Positions 1-8,919 of a stretch of 64,000 nucleotides of DNA are shown piece by piece. The stretch covers positions 3,255,499 through 3,319,498 of the forward strand of contig NZ_FOJG01000001.1 of the NCBI RefSeq assembly GCF_900110835.1, given 5' to 3'. Below the pieces are notes generated by a model that did no database searches, was not told where the DNA came from, and worked only from the letters and a program-made list of their open reading frames with translations. Numbering within the stretch: position 1 is the stretch's first letter; each line of letters starts with the position of its first letter. The translations under genes were made by a program, and so were the position numbers. This stretch comes from Chitinophaga arvensicola (lineage in GTDB: Bacteria; Bacteroidota; Bacteroidia; Chitinophagales; Chitinophagaceae).

Positions 1-1006
1 GGCACAGCAACTGACCTTTTCTTCCGCGCTTCATCAGTCGTCCGAAAAAGTAAGCATCTACCGCGAATGGCCTACCCGCCAGTTACAGGATACCCTACAT
101 TTAAGCGGCAATGCTTTTCAGTATACCCTGCCTGCTGGTGCTCCGGCCGTATATTCCGTACACCTGCGTAAACCATTTGTAGATGCAGTCATACTGGCTG
201 GTGAAGGCCCAGTTACCATCAGTGTCACAAAAGATACACAGGTAGTAGTAAAAGGAGGCGTGTTGCAGCAGCGCTGGAAAGATTTTGAACAAGCCGTTGC
301 TCCGGACGAAAAGCTGTGGAATGAATGGGGCCGCAAATACGAACGCGGCGCTAATCTCGATGAGAAACTGAAAGCCAATAAAGAAAGTAATCGTTACGCG
401 GAAAAAGTACAACACGCACGACTGCAATTCACCGTATTGAATGCAGATAACCTGCTGGGCGCATGGATGGGATACTACTATGCATTCGCCTGGTCGCCGG
501 CTAACCTGCAACAACTTTTGCCCGCTTTCCGGAAACAGACTTTCGCCAAAGCCACCTTTGATAAACTGCAGGAAAAGCAGCAGGAAGCAGATAAATATAA
601 CCTGACCGGGAAAAAAGCGCCGGCCTTTGAATTGCCTGCGATAGATGGTAAATCCGTGTCGTTGCAGCAGCTGATGAAGGACCACGACTATGTATTACTG
701 GATGTATGGGCTTCCTGGTGTACCCCCTGCCGCGCTACCAACCGTAAACTGGCGCCATTGCACGAAAAGCTCAGCAAAAAGGGAATTGCCTTTGTATCTG
801 TCTCCGTAGATGAAAAAAAGGACCTGTGGGAAAAAGCAGTAGCAGCAGACAAGATCCCCTGGACACAACTGCGCACCAGTGAAGGCATGAAAGGCGAGTT
901 TGTACAGCAATATAAAGTACAATCACTTCCCGCTACTTTTCTCATCGATAAAACAGGCACTATCATCCGGCAACATATTGAAATAGCCGACCTGGAAAAA
1001 TTATAG
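1..1006 (+). CDS. TlpA/ResA-like thioredoxin-domain protein, 5'-truncated by the window edge
   Basis: The reading frame is open from base 2 to the TAG at 1004-1006, so the gene starts left of the window; about 334 residues are visible. The C-terminal 140 residues form a thioredoxin/AhpC-TSA fold with the redox motif WCTPC (Cys codons at 719-721 and 728-730). The N-terminal part is beta-rich and resembles the DUF4369-type domain that often precedes TlpA domains in Bacteroidota. Such proteins are exported thiol-disulfide reductases of the periplasm or outer membrane. The first visible residues AQQ could be the end of a signal peptide, but this cannot be checked here. The next gene starts 4 bases after the stop, which suggests co-transcription. 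The fold is clear; the redox partner is unknown. Confidence 0.85.
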   Translation, partial: AQQLTFSSALHQSSEKVSIYREWPTRQLQDTLHLSGNAFQYTLPAGAPAVYSVHLRKPFVDAVILAGEGPVTISVTKDTQVVVKGGVLQQRWKDFEQAVAPDEKLWNEWGRKYERGANLDEKLKANKESNRYAEKVQHARLQFTVLNADNLLGAWMGYYYAFAWSPANLQQLLPAFRKQTFAKATFDKLQEKQQEADKYNLTGKKAPAFELPAIDGKSVSLQQLMKDHDYVLLDVWASWCTPCRATNRKLAPLHEKLSKKGIAFVSVSVDEKKDLWEKAVAADKIPWTQLRTSEGMKGEFVQQYKVQSLPATFLIDKTGTIIRQHIEIADLEKL

Positions 1007-1010
1007 TTTT

Positions 1011-2264
1011 ATGAGATCATATGTACTGTTGGCGCTCGGGCTCTTTTTCCTCGGGCAGGAAAGCTACGCACAGCTGCTACTGAAAAATGCCACTATCATC
1101 AATGGGGATGCCGCCATTAAGCCCCGTAAAGGGTCTCTGCTGATCCGTGGAGAAAAGATTGTACAAATAATAGATGATCCGGCCGCCATCCCGGCCGGTG
1201 TAACCCGTGTGATTGACTGTACCGGGAAGTTTATTACGCCCGGTTTAATGGACGCGCATGTACACCTGGCTACGGTAGACATGAACCGGCAAAAGCGGAT
1301 GCATGCCAAAACAGACAGCATCCTGGAAAACATGCTGCGGCATGGCATTACTTCTGTAAGAGACATGGCCGGCGATGCCATTTTCCTGGCAGAATACAAA
1401 CGCGCAATTGCTACCGGTCAACTGACCGGCCCGGATATTTTTTATGCCGCGCAGTTTGCAGGCCCGGGATATTTCGCCATGATGAAAGGCAGTTCCCGTG
1501 CAGATGATGATCTGGGTACTACTCCCTGGTATTGCGCCATTACTCCTCAAACCAATATTGCCCTGGCTGTTGCCGCCGCAAAAGGCGCCGGCGCCAGCGG
1601 GATTAAAATATACGCAGACCTGACAAAGGAACAGATTGCCGCGATTACCCGCGAAGCACACGCACGGGGACTCCAGGCATGGAGTCACGGCACCGTATTT
1701 CCTGCTAAACCGATGGATGGCGTAGCAGCGGGTGTGAACAGTTTGTCGCATGCCGGCGATTTTGCTTTTCAGCAGCTGAAAGGAGATACCCTTGCTCTTC
1801 ACGGCGCCTGGGCGCAACTCTACAGCAAAAGCTTTGTGTTTGATACTACGGTGCAGGTACAATTGCTGAAAGCTATGCAGCAACGCGGTATTTTCCTGGA
1901 TCCCACGATATTTCACGCCAGCAACAATAAATTGTACAATGCTTTTACGGTTACGCGCATCGCTCACCGGCTGGGTGTGAAGATAGTTACCGGCACCGAC
2001 TGGATTTATCCTGAGAAGAATGAGCCGGTGCCATTGATGAATGAAATGTTGCTGCTGGTTAGCAAATGTGGATTGACTATTCCCGAAGCCATCCAGTGTG
2101 CTACACTCAACAGTGCCACAGTAACCGGTTTACACGACCGTGGTCAGATCCGCGAAGGCGCCCTGGCCGATCTCCTCATTACCAATACCAACCCTTATAT
2201 TAGCCTACCTGCCCTTTTTCAGCCTGAAATGGTGATTAAGAGGGGACAGGTCCGTCAGTGGTAA
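1011..2264 (+). CDS. Exported amidohydrolase-family protein (imidazolonepropionase-like)
   Basis: A 417-residue protein with a signal peptide ending near residue 21 (SYAQ). It has the metal-dependent amidohydrolase pattern: DAHVH (His83, His85), a candidate metal-bridging lysine in GIKIY (Lys199), His226 in SHG, His247 in LSHAG and Asp330 in TGTDW. Family members hydrolyse cyclic amides or acyl dipeptides (prolidase or imidazolonepropionase type); the substrate here is not predictable. Export suggests a periplasmic role. It follows the thioredoxin-domain gene by 4 bases and converges on the GyrI-like gene with an 18-base gap. Confidence 0.85.
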   Translation: MRSYVLLALGLFFLGQESYAQLLLKNATIINGDAAIKPRKGSLLIRGEKIVQIIDDPAAIPAGVTRVIDCTGKFITPGLMDAHVHLATVDMNRQKRMHAKTDSILENMLRHGITSVRDMAGDAIFLAEYKRAIATGQLTGPDIFYAAQFAGPGYFAMMKGSSRADDDLGTTPWYCAITPQTNIALAVAAAKGAGASGIKIYADLTKEQIAAITREAHARGLQAWSHGTVFPAKPMDGVAAGVNSLSHAGDFAFQQLKGDTLALHGAWAQLYSKSFVFDTTVQVQLLKAMQQRGIFLDPTIFHASNNKLYNAFTVTRIAHRLGVKIVTGTDWIYPEKNEPVPLMNEMLLLVSKCGLTIPEAIQCATLNSATVTGLHDRGQIREGALADLLITNTNPYISLPALFQPEMVIKRGQVRQW

Positions 2265-2282
2265 CACAACTTGCCTGGAAGA

Positions 2283-2696
2283 TCAGGCTGCCTTTAAGGG
2301 CACCATACAACGCATGTCTGTGTCGTTGATATATTCTTCCAGGCAATAACCCTGCGGGTCCAGGTGTGGTTGCTCCAGCAAGGCGTCGAAAGTCTGGCTG
2401 ACCTGCATCATGTTCTCCTCGTAATTTTTCAGCACTTCCGTCATATAAGTGCCCTTCCTGATCGTAAAACTCTCACAGCCATACTTCGCCCCCTCTCCCG
2501 GGTATTTGGCGTTTACAGCGGCCCTGTAAACGATCCCCTGGTTGTTTTCCGGCCGGGAGATACCATAGAGATGTCTGCCTGCCATGGAAGGCAGGAGGGA
2601 TACCAGTTTTTCAAAAGCCGGCTTTATGCCCTCCGGGAAGGTAGTGGCGCGGACATAAAACACTTCGATGTCATTTGTCAGTGTATATGGTTCCAT
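2283..2696 (-). CDS. GyrI-like/effector-binding-domain protein
   Basis: A 137-residue soluble protein without signal peptide or DNA-binding domain. Alternating beta strands and helices, with the stretch RKGTYMTEVLKNYEE near the middle, resemble the stand-alone SOUL/GyrI-like small-molecule-binding domain found at the C-terminus of some AraC and MerR regulators. Stand-alone versions may bind ligands or hydrolyse cyclopropanoids; no catalytic role can be assigned here. It is a single gene, convergent with the amidohydrolase. The family call rests on overall pattern and is moderate. Confidence 0.6.
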   Translation of the reverse strand: MEPYTLTNDIEVFYVRATTFPEGIKPAFEKLVSLLPSMAGRHLYGISRPENNQGIVYRAAVNAKYPGEGAKYGCESFTIRKGTYMTEVLKNYEENMMQVSQTFDALLEQPHLDPQGYCLEEYINDTDMRCMVPLKAA

Positions 2697-2792
2697 AAAA
2701 GCATTTTCCTAAAGTTACGTCAGGGAGTTGGTATGGATACGGTGTGAAGGGGACAAAAGGGGTGGGGGATCGGGACAGATGAAAGGGCTATA

Positions 2793-3011
2793 TTACTTTG
2801 TCCGCGCAGCCTGAACGATTGCATTTAATGCGGTTAAGAATTCTTCTGCCTCCGCCTTGTTTCTGATAGAAAGGGAAAGGTTGTTTGTCACTGGGCGGTG
2901 AGTGTGGTCTCCCTGCTTTATCTCGTTTATGTGGGCAGCAGCAGTTGTTTTTGCAGCGGTGGCTGCAAGGGCGGTGAATTTGTCTATTTTTTGTTGAACG
3001 CTGTGTCGCAT
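2793..3011 (-). CDS. Small alanine-rich hypothetical protein
   Basis: A 72-residue ORF, rich in Ala, Lys and Thr and apparently helical throughout, with no signal peptide or cysteines. It starts at an ATG in an AT-rich region and lies between the GyrI-like gene and the TlpA gene, both also on the minus strand. I do not recognise the family. It could be a small cytosolic coiled protein. Codon choice looks similar to its neighbours, and no longer ORF covers the region on either strand. Confidence 0.5.
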   Translation of the reverse strand: MRHSVQQKIDKFTALAATAAKTTAAAHINEIKQGDHTHRPVTNNLSLSIRNKAEAEEFLTALNAIVQAARTK

Positions 3012-3095
3012 AAGTATTTAACTATACACAGCAGAATAACGAATAGTAATAACCATTTTATAAATCATTAAAAAAATTTGTTCCCCAATCAAAAA

Positions 3096-3129
3096 AAAGC
3101 GGGTGCCTCTTTTCAGAAGCACCCGCTTT
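3096..3129 (-). terminator. Rho-independent terminator of the TlpA gene
   Basis: A perfect 11-bp inverted repeat (AAAGCGGGTGC at 3096-3106 with GCACCCGCTTT at 3119-3129, 12-base loop). On the minus strand it is followed by a run of eight T residues, directly downstream of the TlpA stop at 3147. Confidence 0.9.
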
Positions 3130-3146
3130 ACTGGTGGTTGATTTTA

Positions 3147-4376
3147 TTAGAAACCTGTCATCGGTATAGAAGTCGCCGCTTTAGTAGCTTTTGTTCCCTT
3201 TGAAATGCTTTCTTTGATCTTTGCCTCTGTGTCTTCGCCGAACCCGGTGAAGCGCTCCATGATATTACCGTCGGTATCTACCAGATATAAGGTAGGAATG
3301 CCGGAGAACTGGAACTGTTCCATGGTTTTATCTTTGTTGTCGCTCAGCAGCTGATCCCATGGCATTTCTTCTTCTTTCATCGCTTTTCTCCAGGCGTTTT
3401 TGTCGGTATCGATGGAGATGCTCACTACGTCAAAGCCTTTCGCTTTATATGTTTCGTACAGTTCTTTTACTTTAGGGATGGCCTGGCGGCAGGGACCGCA
3501 CCAGCTGGCCCAGAAATCCACCAGCAGGTATTTGCCTTTATATTTTTCCAGTCCGGCTACACCGCCTTTGGCATCCGGGTATTTCACAGATGGCATAGGC
3601 TGACCTGATTTCAGTTTCATGGCCTGTGCTTTGTTGGTGAGGATGGTTTGTTTTAAAACTTTGGCCTCTGATAACCACGGGTAGCGGGCAATCAGTTTGT
3701 CGAGCATGGCCATGGCTTTATCATATTTCGCACCGGCTTCTGTACCAGCCATACCACGCAGGGCATATACCAGCACGGGGCGGTCGGCATAGGCGCGGGT
3801 CAGCATTTCTTCACGAAGGAAATAGTCATCCCGCATAGGATTGTATTTCTTCGTATTTTTCATATAGCCGTACCAGGTAGTATCTGTCGCTTTTTTGGCA
3901 TAGTACTCCATGTTGTATTCATCTACCATGCGGCGGTAGTTCAGTTCACCGTTCAGCGTGGACAGGTTGATGAAGTTGTTGTCATAAGAGCCGTCTACGA
4001 AATTGTAGTGTGGTATTTTGATTTTGTAGAAAGCGGTATCATAACCTCTCATTTCCATTTTTACATCCGCGTCGCTCCAGAATGTGGCATAATCCCAGTG
4101 CAGTGCATCCACAGTGTAGATACCCTGGTGGTCCTGTTTGATTTTAAAGGAGAAGGTATTGTCTTTGGTCAGCAGGCAGGAATCCACTACTTCCGGTTTC
4201 CCGCTGAAGTTATCTTTCGTCAGCCATACCATGTTACTGGTACTTTTAGGATCGGTAAATTCTACTTTCCCTTTTACAGAGATGGATTTTACTACGTTGT
4301 TCTGCTGTGCCAGCAGGGCAACCGGAGCGGCCAGCAGGGCCAGTGGTGCACATAGCGCGAAAACGGCTTTCTTCAT
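3147..4376 (-). CDS. TlpA-family thioredoxin-fold protein, exported
   Basis: A 409-residue protein when started at the ATG at 4374-4376. The ORF runs further upstream, but only this start gives a signal peptide (MKKAVFALCAPLALLAAPVALLA). Residues ~25-230 form a beta-rich then helical N-terminal region of the DUF4369 type. Residues ~260-395 form a TlpA-like thioredoxin domain with WASWCGPC (Cys293 and Cys296) and a cis-proline region SGIPTLYLVD. Expected to act as a periplasmic disulfide reductase. It is divergent from the LytS-like kinase gene at 4559 and ends in a strong terminator. Confidence 0.88.
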   Translation of the reverse strand: MKKAVFALCAPLALLAAPVALLAQQNNVVKSISVKGKVEFTDPKSTSNMVWLTKDNFSGKPEVVDSCLLTKDNTFSFKIKQDHQGIYTVDALHWDYATFWSDADVKMEMRGYDTAFYKIKIPHYNFVDGSYDNNFINLSTLNGELNYRRMVDEYNMEYYAKKATDTTWYGYMKNTKKYNPMRDDYFLREEMLTRAYADRPVLVYALRGMAGTEAGAKYDKAMAMLDKLIARYPWLSEAKVLKQTILTNKAQAMKLKSGQPMPSVKYPDAKGGVAGLEKYKGKYLLVDFWASWCGPCRQAIPKVKELYETYKAKGFDVVSISIDTDKNAWRKAMKEEEMPWDQLLSDNKDKTMEQFQFSGIPTLYLVDTDGNIMERFTGFGEDTEAKIKESISKGTKATKAATSIPMTGF

Positions 4377-4558
4377 TATCGGTAGCGGTTTATTGATTTT
4401 TATGAATGTTGCAGCAAAGTAGACATCGTTTTCTTTTCTGCAACAGATAATGGACATACCGGCTGCAAAAAGGTACCAACCGGCGGGCGGCAGGGACCAA
4501 AAAAATAACCGCTTTTTCCGGTGGAAACCAGCGTGGTATATAGTATCTTCATCGCCGT

Positions 4559-5512
4559 TTGAAGAAAACATCGTCATATAAACCGTACCGGTACTTTGTA
4601 CATCTCGCCATCTGGATGGTGCTGATTGGTTTGTATGCCTTTCCCGGCATACGGGTCAACTGGCCCTCTGCATTCGGATTGAAATGGGTGCTGGTAAAAG
4701 ATGTGCTGTATGGCTTTATCAATTTCCAGTTGTTCTATCTGCTGGCTTTCGGCTGGCTGCCGGTACCGGTTGAGAAAAAGCAATACGCAAAGGCCGCTCT
4801 GGGGATGGTACTGCTGGTATTGGGTTTTGCGGTGATCAAATATGCGGTGGGTTATTTTTTCTTCCCTGACCAGGTGCTGATGGGAATGGTGCCGCTTATC
4901 GGGCAACCGAAAGTATACCTGTCGTTTGCTGCCTATCTGCCACTTGCCCTGAAAACCGGGATGGGCGTCGCCCTGCTGGCTTATGGCTACTGCCTGTTCC
5001 TGCAATGGCGGAATACCGATCCGGCCGACCGGCAGCTGGCCTCCATGGTAGCGCAAACCCATGCCCGCTATGAGCGGATGCAGCATGGCTCCCGGCAATT
5101 GCTGCATCACCTGCAATTACTTACTCCCATCCTGGAGAATGAACAGCAGCGCGAGACAGAAGGCACAAAGGCTATTCTGCTGCTATCGGATCTGCTGCGA
5201 TATATGCTGTACGACAAAGCACTGGAGAACGAGTATGTAGGTATAAAAAAGGAAGTGGTGCATTTCGAAAAATATGTACAGTTACGCGGTTTGCTGATCG
5301 CTACCCCGCAACTGCATCTCCGGATAGCCGGCGAAGAAAATAGCGGCATGATCCCTCCCTTGCGGTTACAACAACTCACAGAAGAAGTACTGCAATCAAC
5401 AACGGAACCGGAAGTCAGCATTACCTTGTCAATGGAAAAGGACGCGCTGATGTTATCACTGCAGGCGGGTACAGCTCCGTGTGTTTCACATAAAATAAAG
5501 TGGCATGAATAA
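4559..5512 (+). CDS. Degenerate LytS-type membrane sensor kinase-like protein
   Basis: A 317-residue protein. The frame has a stop at 4541-4543 and no ATG before residue 20, so the TTG at 4559-4561 is the likely start (MKKTSSYKPYRYF). Four hydrophobic segments fill residues ~12-145, followed by a helical region. It aligns in layout with the next gene, but the phospho-acceptor region reads GSRQLLHHLQLL in place of the usual NxHFLxNSLN. The N-box and the glycine-rich ATP-binding boxes are missing, and the protein stops early. It overlaps the true kinase gene by 8 bases. It is probably a non-catalytic partner or receptor subunit; a decayed duplicate is the alternative. Confidence 0.72.
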   Translation: MKKTSSYKPYRYFVHLAIWMVLIGLYAFPGIRVNWPSAFGLKWVLVKDVLYGFINFQLFYLLAFGWLPVPVEKKQYAKAALGMVLLVLGFAVIKYAVGYFFFPDQVLMGMVPLIGQPKVYLSFAAYLPLALKTGMGVALLAYGYCLFLQWRNTDPADRQLASMVAQTHARYERMQHGSRQLLHHLQLLTPILENEQQRETEGTKAILLLSDLLRYMLYDKALENEYVGIKKEVVHFEKYVQLRGLLIATPQLHLRIAGEENSGMIPPLRLQQLTEEVLQSTTEPEVSITLSMEKDALMLSLQAGTAPCVSHKIKWHE

Positions 5513-6566
5513 CCACCGCCAACATATCCGCCAGTTTTTACTCCTGCTGCTGATCTGGATGATCCTGGTGTATGGCGTAAACCTCCTTATGGCAGGGCGC
5601 TTCACCATGGACGTTTTCCGGCATATGTCTATTAACGACGGCTTATTCGGCTTCATCAATTTTTTTGCTTTTTATATTTATTTCCGCTGGATCATTCCAC
5701 CTTTCCTGGAACACAGGAACCTGCTCCGGCTGTTTGCACGGATAATACCGGTTTTACTGGGATTTATTGCGTTGAAATATACAGTGGCGAAGTTGTTTTT
5801 TGAAATGGATACCCTGTATCGGGGTTATCGCATAGAAGACCGGCAACGGGTAGAAATTTTCACCACTCCTGCACAATACCTGGTCAGCGGCTTATGGAGC
5901 GGCGCCGTGATAGTGCTGGCCGCTTTTGCTGCCCGGTTTTTTATATTGTGGCTGCAGGAAGATCAACGTCGTCACCTGTTGCAGCAACAGCAACAACAGG
6001 CGGAAGCCGCCTTTCTGAAAATGCAGCTGAATTCCCATTTCCTGATCAACAGCCTGAATAGTATCTATTCACTGGCACTGGTAGGATCGCCGGAAGTAGT
6101 AACGGCGAATAAAACACTCACCGATCTGCTGGCGTATATGGTAGATCAGCCTTCGGATATTGCCTATCGCGTACCCATCGCCGATGAAGTGCGTTACCTG
6201 CAGGATTTTGTTGCATTGCAACGCATCCGTACCGGGCGTAATGAAGGCGTGGTGTTTAACGTGCCGGAATGTCTCCCGGAGAAAAAAATAGCACCGCTGC
6301 TACTGGTGCCCTTTGTAGAAAACGCATTTAAACACGGTATCAGTAACCGTCCGGAAAAGCCTGTGCGGATTGATTTGCAGTGCAACGGACAACAACTGGA
6401 ATTCACCGTGCATAACTATATGTCGGGTACGCATCGCGATAAAACCGGTGGTATTGGCCTGGAGAATGTGAGTAAACGGTTGCAGCTGATGTACCCGGAT
6501 GAACATCTGCTGGAGATAACCGCCACGCAGGATGAATATTACAGTAAATTAGTGATTAACTGGTAA
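5505..6566 (+). CDS. LytS/YehU-type sensor histidine kinase
   Basis: A 353-residue protein with four predicted membrane segments (residues ~10-150), a short Gln-rich linker (~155-168) and a His_kinase domain with NSHFLINSLN (His178). It has an ATPase domain with N-box FVENAFKHG (~271-279) and G-box GGIGLENV (~315-322). It would phosphorylate the LytTR response regulator encoded 4 bases downstream. The start overlaps the preceding kinase-like gene by 8 bases, so the three genes form one operon. The sensed signal is unknown. Confidence 0.93.
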   Translation: MNNHRQHIRQFLLLLLIWMILVYGVNLLMAGRFTMDVFRHMSINDGLFGFINFFAFYIYFRWIIPPFLEHRNLLRLFARIIPVLLGFIALKYTVAKLFFEMDTLYRGYRIEDRQRVEIFTTPAQYLVSGLWSGAVIVLAAFAARFFILWLQEDQRRHLLQQQQQQAEAAFLKMQLNSHFLINSLNSIYSLALVGSPEVVTANKTLTDLLAYMVDQPSDIAYRVPIADEVRYLQDFVALQRIRTGRNEGVVFNVPECLPEKKIAPLLLVPFVENAFKHGISNRPEKPVRIDLQCNGQQLEFTVHNYMSGTHRDKTGGIGLENVSKRLQLMYPDEHLLEITATQDEYYSKLVINW

Positions 6567-6570
6567 AATT

Positions 6571-7263
6571 ATGGCAGTAAAGTGTATAGTGGTAGACGAC
6601 GAACCACTGGCCGCACAGGTACTGGTGGCTTTCATCAACAAAACCCCGGACCTGCAGTTATTGAAAACATTCCATCATCCGCAGGAAGCGCTGGCGTTTC
6701 TGAAAGAAGAAGCTGTGGACCTGGTGTTCCTGGATATACAGATGCAGGAACTCAGCGGCATGGAATTTATGCAGCTGGCGCCCCCCGGTATACAGGTGGT
6801 GATTGTATCTGCCTATGATGAATATGCCGTAGAAGGCTTCGACAGAGAAGCAGTGGATTACCTGCTGAAACCAGTATCGTTCGAACGTTTTGCCAGGGCG
6901 GTACAGCGGGTATTGGCGAACAGTGCACCCACTATTTCCCAGCCAGCCGGCACCGACTATATTTTTGTACGCACTGATAAACGTATTGTTCGGATTGACC
7001 TGAAAGATATTCTTTTTGTAGAAGCCCTCCGCAATTACGTAGCTATACAAACCACCAAACAAAAGATCCTCACTTTGCAGAACCTGCGCAGTTTTGAAGA
7101 AATCCTGGCGCCGTTCCGCTTCCTCCGGGTGCACAAATCGTATATCATCTCCCTGGATAAAATAGATAGCATAGAAAGACAAAGAATATTCACGGGCGAT
7201 CACCATGTACCCATCGGAGATGCTTACCTGAAGCAGTTTATGGAAGCCATCCGGCTAAGCTGA
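6571..7263 (+). CDS. LytTR-family response regulator
   Basis: A 230-residue protein. Residues 1-120 are a receiver domain with the acidic pair Asp9/Asp10, phospho-acceptor Asp55 (FLDIQM) and the conserved Lys in LLKPVSFERF. Residues ~130-230 are a LytTR DNA-binding domain (KDILFVEALRNY and FLRVHKSYII). It is encoded 4 bases after its cognate LytS-like kinase. Targets are unknown; LytTR regulators bind direct repeats upstream of their genes. Confidence 0.95.
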   Translation: MAVKCIVVDDEPLAAQVLVAFINKTPDLQLLKTFHHPQEALAFLKEEAVDLVFLDIQMQELSGMEFMQLAPPGIQVVIVSAYDEYAVEGFDREAVDYLLKPVSFERFARAVQRVLANSAPTISQPAGTDYIFVRTDKRIVRIDLKDILFVEALRNYVAIQTTKQKILTLQNLRSFEEILAPFRFLRVHKSYIISLDKIDSIERQRIFTGDHHVPIGDAYLKQFMEAIRLS

Positions 7264-7282
7264 CCATAATCAGGTGGGAGAC

Positions 7283-7294
7283 TGACAATTGTCA
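7283..7294. promoter_or_regulatory. Palindromic operator candidate upstream of the SDR gene
   Basis: A perfect 12-bp palindrome, TGACAATTGTCA, lies 23 bases upstream of a TAnnTTTG -7 element and so covers the expected -33 region. Half-sites TGACA/TGTCA are common for dimeric repressors such as TetR types. A related element occurs at 61519-61534. No regulator is encoded next to it. Confidence 0.45.
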
Positions 7295-7317
7295 TTTTAG
7301 AGGAAGATGCCTCACGT

Positions 7318-7325
7318 TACATTTG
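7318..7325 (+). promoter_or_regulatory. Bacteroidota -7 promoter element of the SDR gene
   Basis: TACATTTG matches TAnnTTTG. It lies about 70 bases before the chosen ATG at 7395, downstream of the response-regulator stop. Confidence 0.5.
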
Positions 7326-7394
7326 CATTACCGGTTTAAGCACAAGAACGTTACTATAGTGATGGCATTTTCTCACAAAGTAAAATGGTTAGAT

Positions 7395-8144
7395 ATGAAT
7401 CAGTTCAAAGATAAAGTAGCATTGGTTACTGGCGCAGGCTCCGGTATCGGAGAAGCGGTAGCAAAACTGTATGCTGCGGGCGGAGCAAAGGTGATAGTAA
7501 GTGATGTAAATGAGAAAAGCGGTCAGGCTACTGTGGCGGCCATCAAAGAGAAAGGTGGAGAAGCTACTTTTATTCCCTGTGATGTAAGCAATGCCGAAGC
7601 ATGTAAAGCACTGGTAGATAAAACACTGGAAACATACGGAAGACTGGATATCGCCTGCAACAACGCAGGTATCGGAGGCGTGGCCAAACCATTGGCCGAC
7701 TATCCCATTGATATCTACGAAAAAGTGATTGGCATTAATCTCAATAGCGTGTTCTATGGCATGAAGTACCAGTTGCCCGCCATGTTGAAAAATGGCGGTG
7801 GCAGTATCGTGAATATTTCATCCATCCTCGGATTGGTAGGTGCTGCTACCACAGCAGCCTATGATGCTGCGAAACATGGTGTGATCGGTCTTACCAAAAC
7901 AGCCGCAGCGGAATACTCCGCACAGGGTGTGCGCATTAACGCGGTATGTCCGGGTTATATCGATACGCCCATCCTCAATAATGTAGACCCCGAAATAAAG
8001 AAAGGCCTGGTATCCCTGCATCCGATCGGACGCCTGGGAAAGCCGGATGAAGTAGCCGAAGTAGTGGGCTGGCTCAGCTCCCCACAGGCTTCCTTTGTAA
8101 CTGGCAGCAGTTACACCGTAGATGGTGGATACACAGCAGTATAG
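7395..8144 (+). CDS. SDR-family NAD(P)-dependent oxidoreductase
   Basis: A 249-residue classical short-chain dehydrogenase started at the ATG at 7395 (MNQFKDKVALVTG); a longer frame from a TTG at 7323 adds a basic tail unlike the family. It shows the TGAGSGIG cofactor loop, an acidic residue in SDVNE at the end of strand 2 (favouring NAD), NNAG, and the catalytic Ser, Tyr and Lys in NISS and YDAAK. The PG motif and a C-terminal GSSYTVDGG are typical. The substrate is unknown. It is a single gene with its own promoter and a downstream terminator. Confidence 0.9.
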   Translation: MNQFKDKVALVTGAGSGIGEAVAKLYAAGGAKVIVSDVNEKSGQATVAAIKEKGGEATFIPCDVSNAEACKALVDKTLETYGRLDIACNNAGIGGVAKPLADYPIDIYEKVIGINLNSVFYGMKYQLPAMLKNGGGSIVNISSILGLVGAATTAAYDAAKHGVIGLTKTAAAEYSAQGVRINAVCPGYIDTPILNNVDPEIKKGLVSLHPIGRLGKPDEVAEVVGWLSSPQASFVTGSSYTVDGGYTAV

Positions 8145-8172
8145 TATAAAAGAGTGTTAATTTGGTTCAACA

Positions 8173-8206
8173 GCAGCAGCCATCCTTTCATCAGGGTGGC
8201 TGTTGT
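8173..8206 (+). terminator. Rho-independent terminator after the SDR gene
   Basis: A stem of about 13 bp with a few G-U pairs (CAGCAGCCATCC against GGGTGGCTGTTG, loop TTTCATCA) is followed by TGTTTTA. It lies 28 bases after the SDR stop. Confidence 0.7.
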
Positions 8207-8331
8207 GTTTTAGAACAGTTCCGATAAGAGATTGTATTGAAGTTGTCAAGCGTGAGTAACCGCTGTGATGGCTAGTATGTGCGTTTTTATCAAGGTTTGT
8301 TTTCCCGTTTTTTTTGCTATATTTATAACAG

Positions 8332-8339
8332 TACTTTTG
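8332..8339 (+). promoter_or_regulatory. -7 promoter element for the MauE/DoxX-DUF6520 pair
   Basis: TACTTTTG matches TAnnTTTG, 78 bases before the ATG at 8418. A TTTG at 8313-8316 could serve as the -33 box, but the 15-base spacing is short. The rest of the 8145-8417 gap holds only the terminator described separately. Confidence 0.4.
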
Positions 8340-8417
8340 TGAGCCCGACTTTTGGAAAACCCGTATTATTTAACCCGCCATATCTGTTATTTACCTCGTG
8401 TATAAATATCCATCCAT

Positions 8418-8879
8418 ATGAAGATGAAGAAAATCCTGCTGGAATTATTTACCGCGATCCTGGTGATCCTCTTTATTTACACCCCCACCAGCAAGCTGCT
8501 GAAGTTTCATGCGTACACGCGCAGTATGCGCGTGCAACCATTGCTGCCGGCCTTGCAGACATTCTTAATCTATGCAGTACCCTTATCCGAAATAGTAGCT
8601 GTGATTCTCCTGGTGATTCCGAAAACGAGGAAAGCAGGACTGTACCTGACCCTGTCGTTGCTATTTATTTTCACCGGTTATATTAGCCTGATCCAGCTGA
8701 ATTTTTATGGCAGGATTCCTTGTAGTTGCGGTGGTATTTTTCAGCGACTGAACTGGGAACAACACCTGTTACTGAATGTATTTCTTCTCTTGATAAGTAT
8801 GGCCGCCATATGGCTTCAAAAGAATATCTCCCGTCATGAAACCCATGATGGGAAAGCGAAATCATGGGCCCGCTTATAA
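8418..8879 (+). CDS. MauE/DoxX-family redox-associated membrane protein
   Basis: A 153-residue protein with four hydrophobic segments (~5-23, ~50-68, ~74-92, ~115-133). The loop between segments 3 and 4 carries CSCGG. This layout fits the MauE/DoxX family of small membrane proteins linked to disulfide formation; MauE is needed for maturation of the disulfide-rich methylamine dehydrogenase small subunit. Segment positions are estimated by eye. The next gene encodes a small exported protein with two cysteines, a plausible substrate. Confidence 0.75.
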   Translation: MKMKKILLELFTAILVILFIYTPTSKLLKFHAYTRSMRVQPLLPALQTFLIYAVPLSEIVAVILLVIPKTRKAGLYLTLSLLFIFTGYISLIQLNFYGRIPCSCGGIFQRLNWEQHLLLNVFLLLISMAAIWLQKNISRHETHDGKAKSWARL

Positions 8880-8919
8880 TCATTACACAAAAAATTCTTA
8901 ACCATTTAAAACAAATCAC

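Noticed and set aside
2273..2288. GCCTG-CAGGC inverted repeat as a terminator between convergent genes
   Set aside because: The stem is only 5 bp and there is no T-run.
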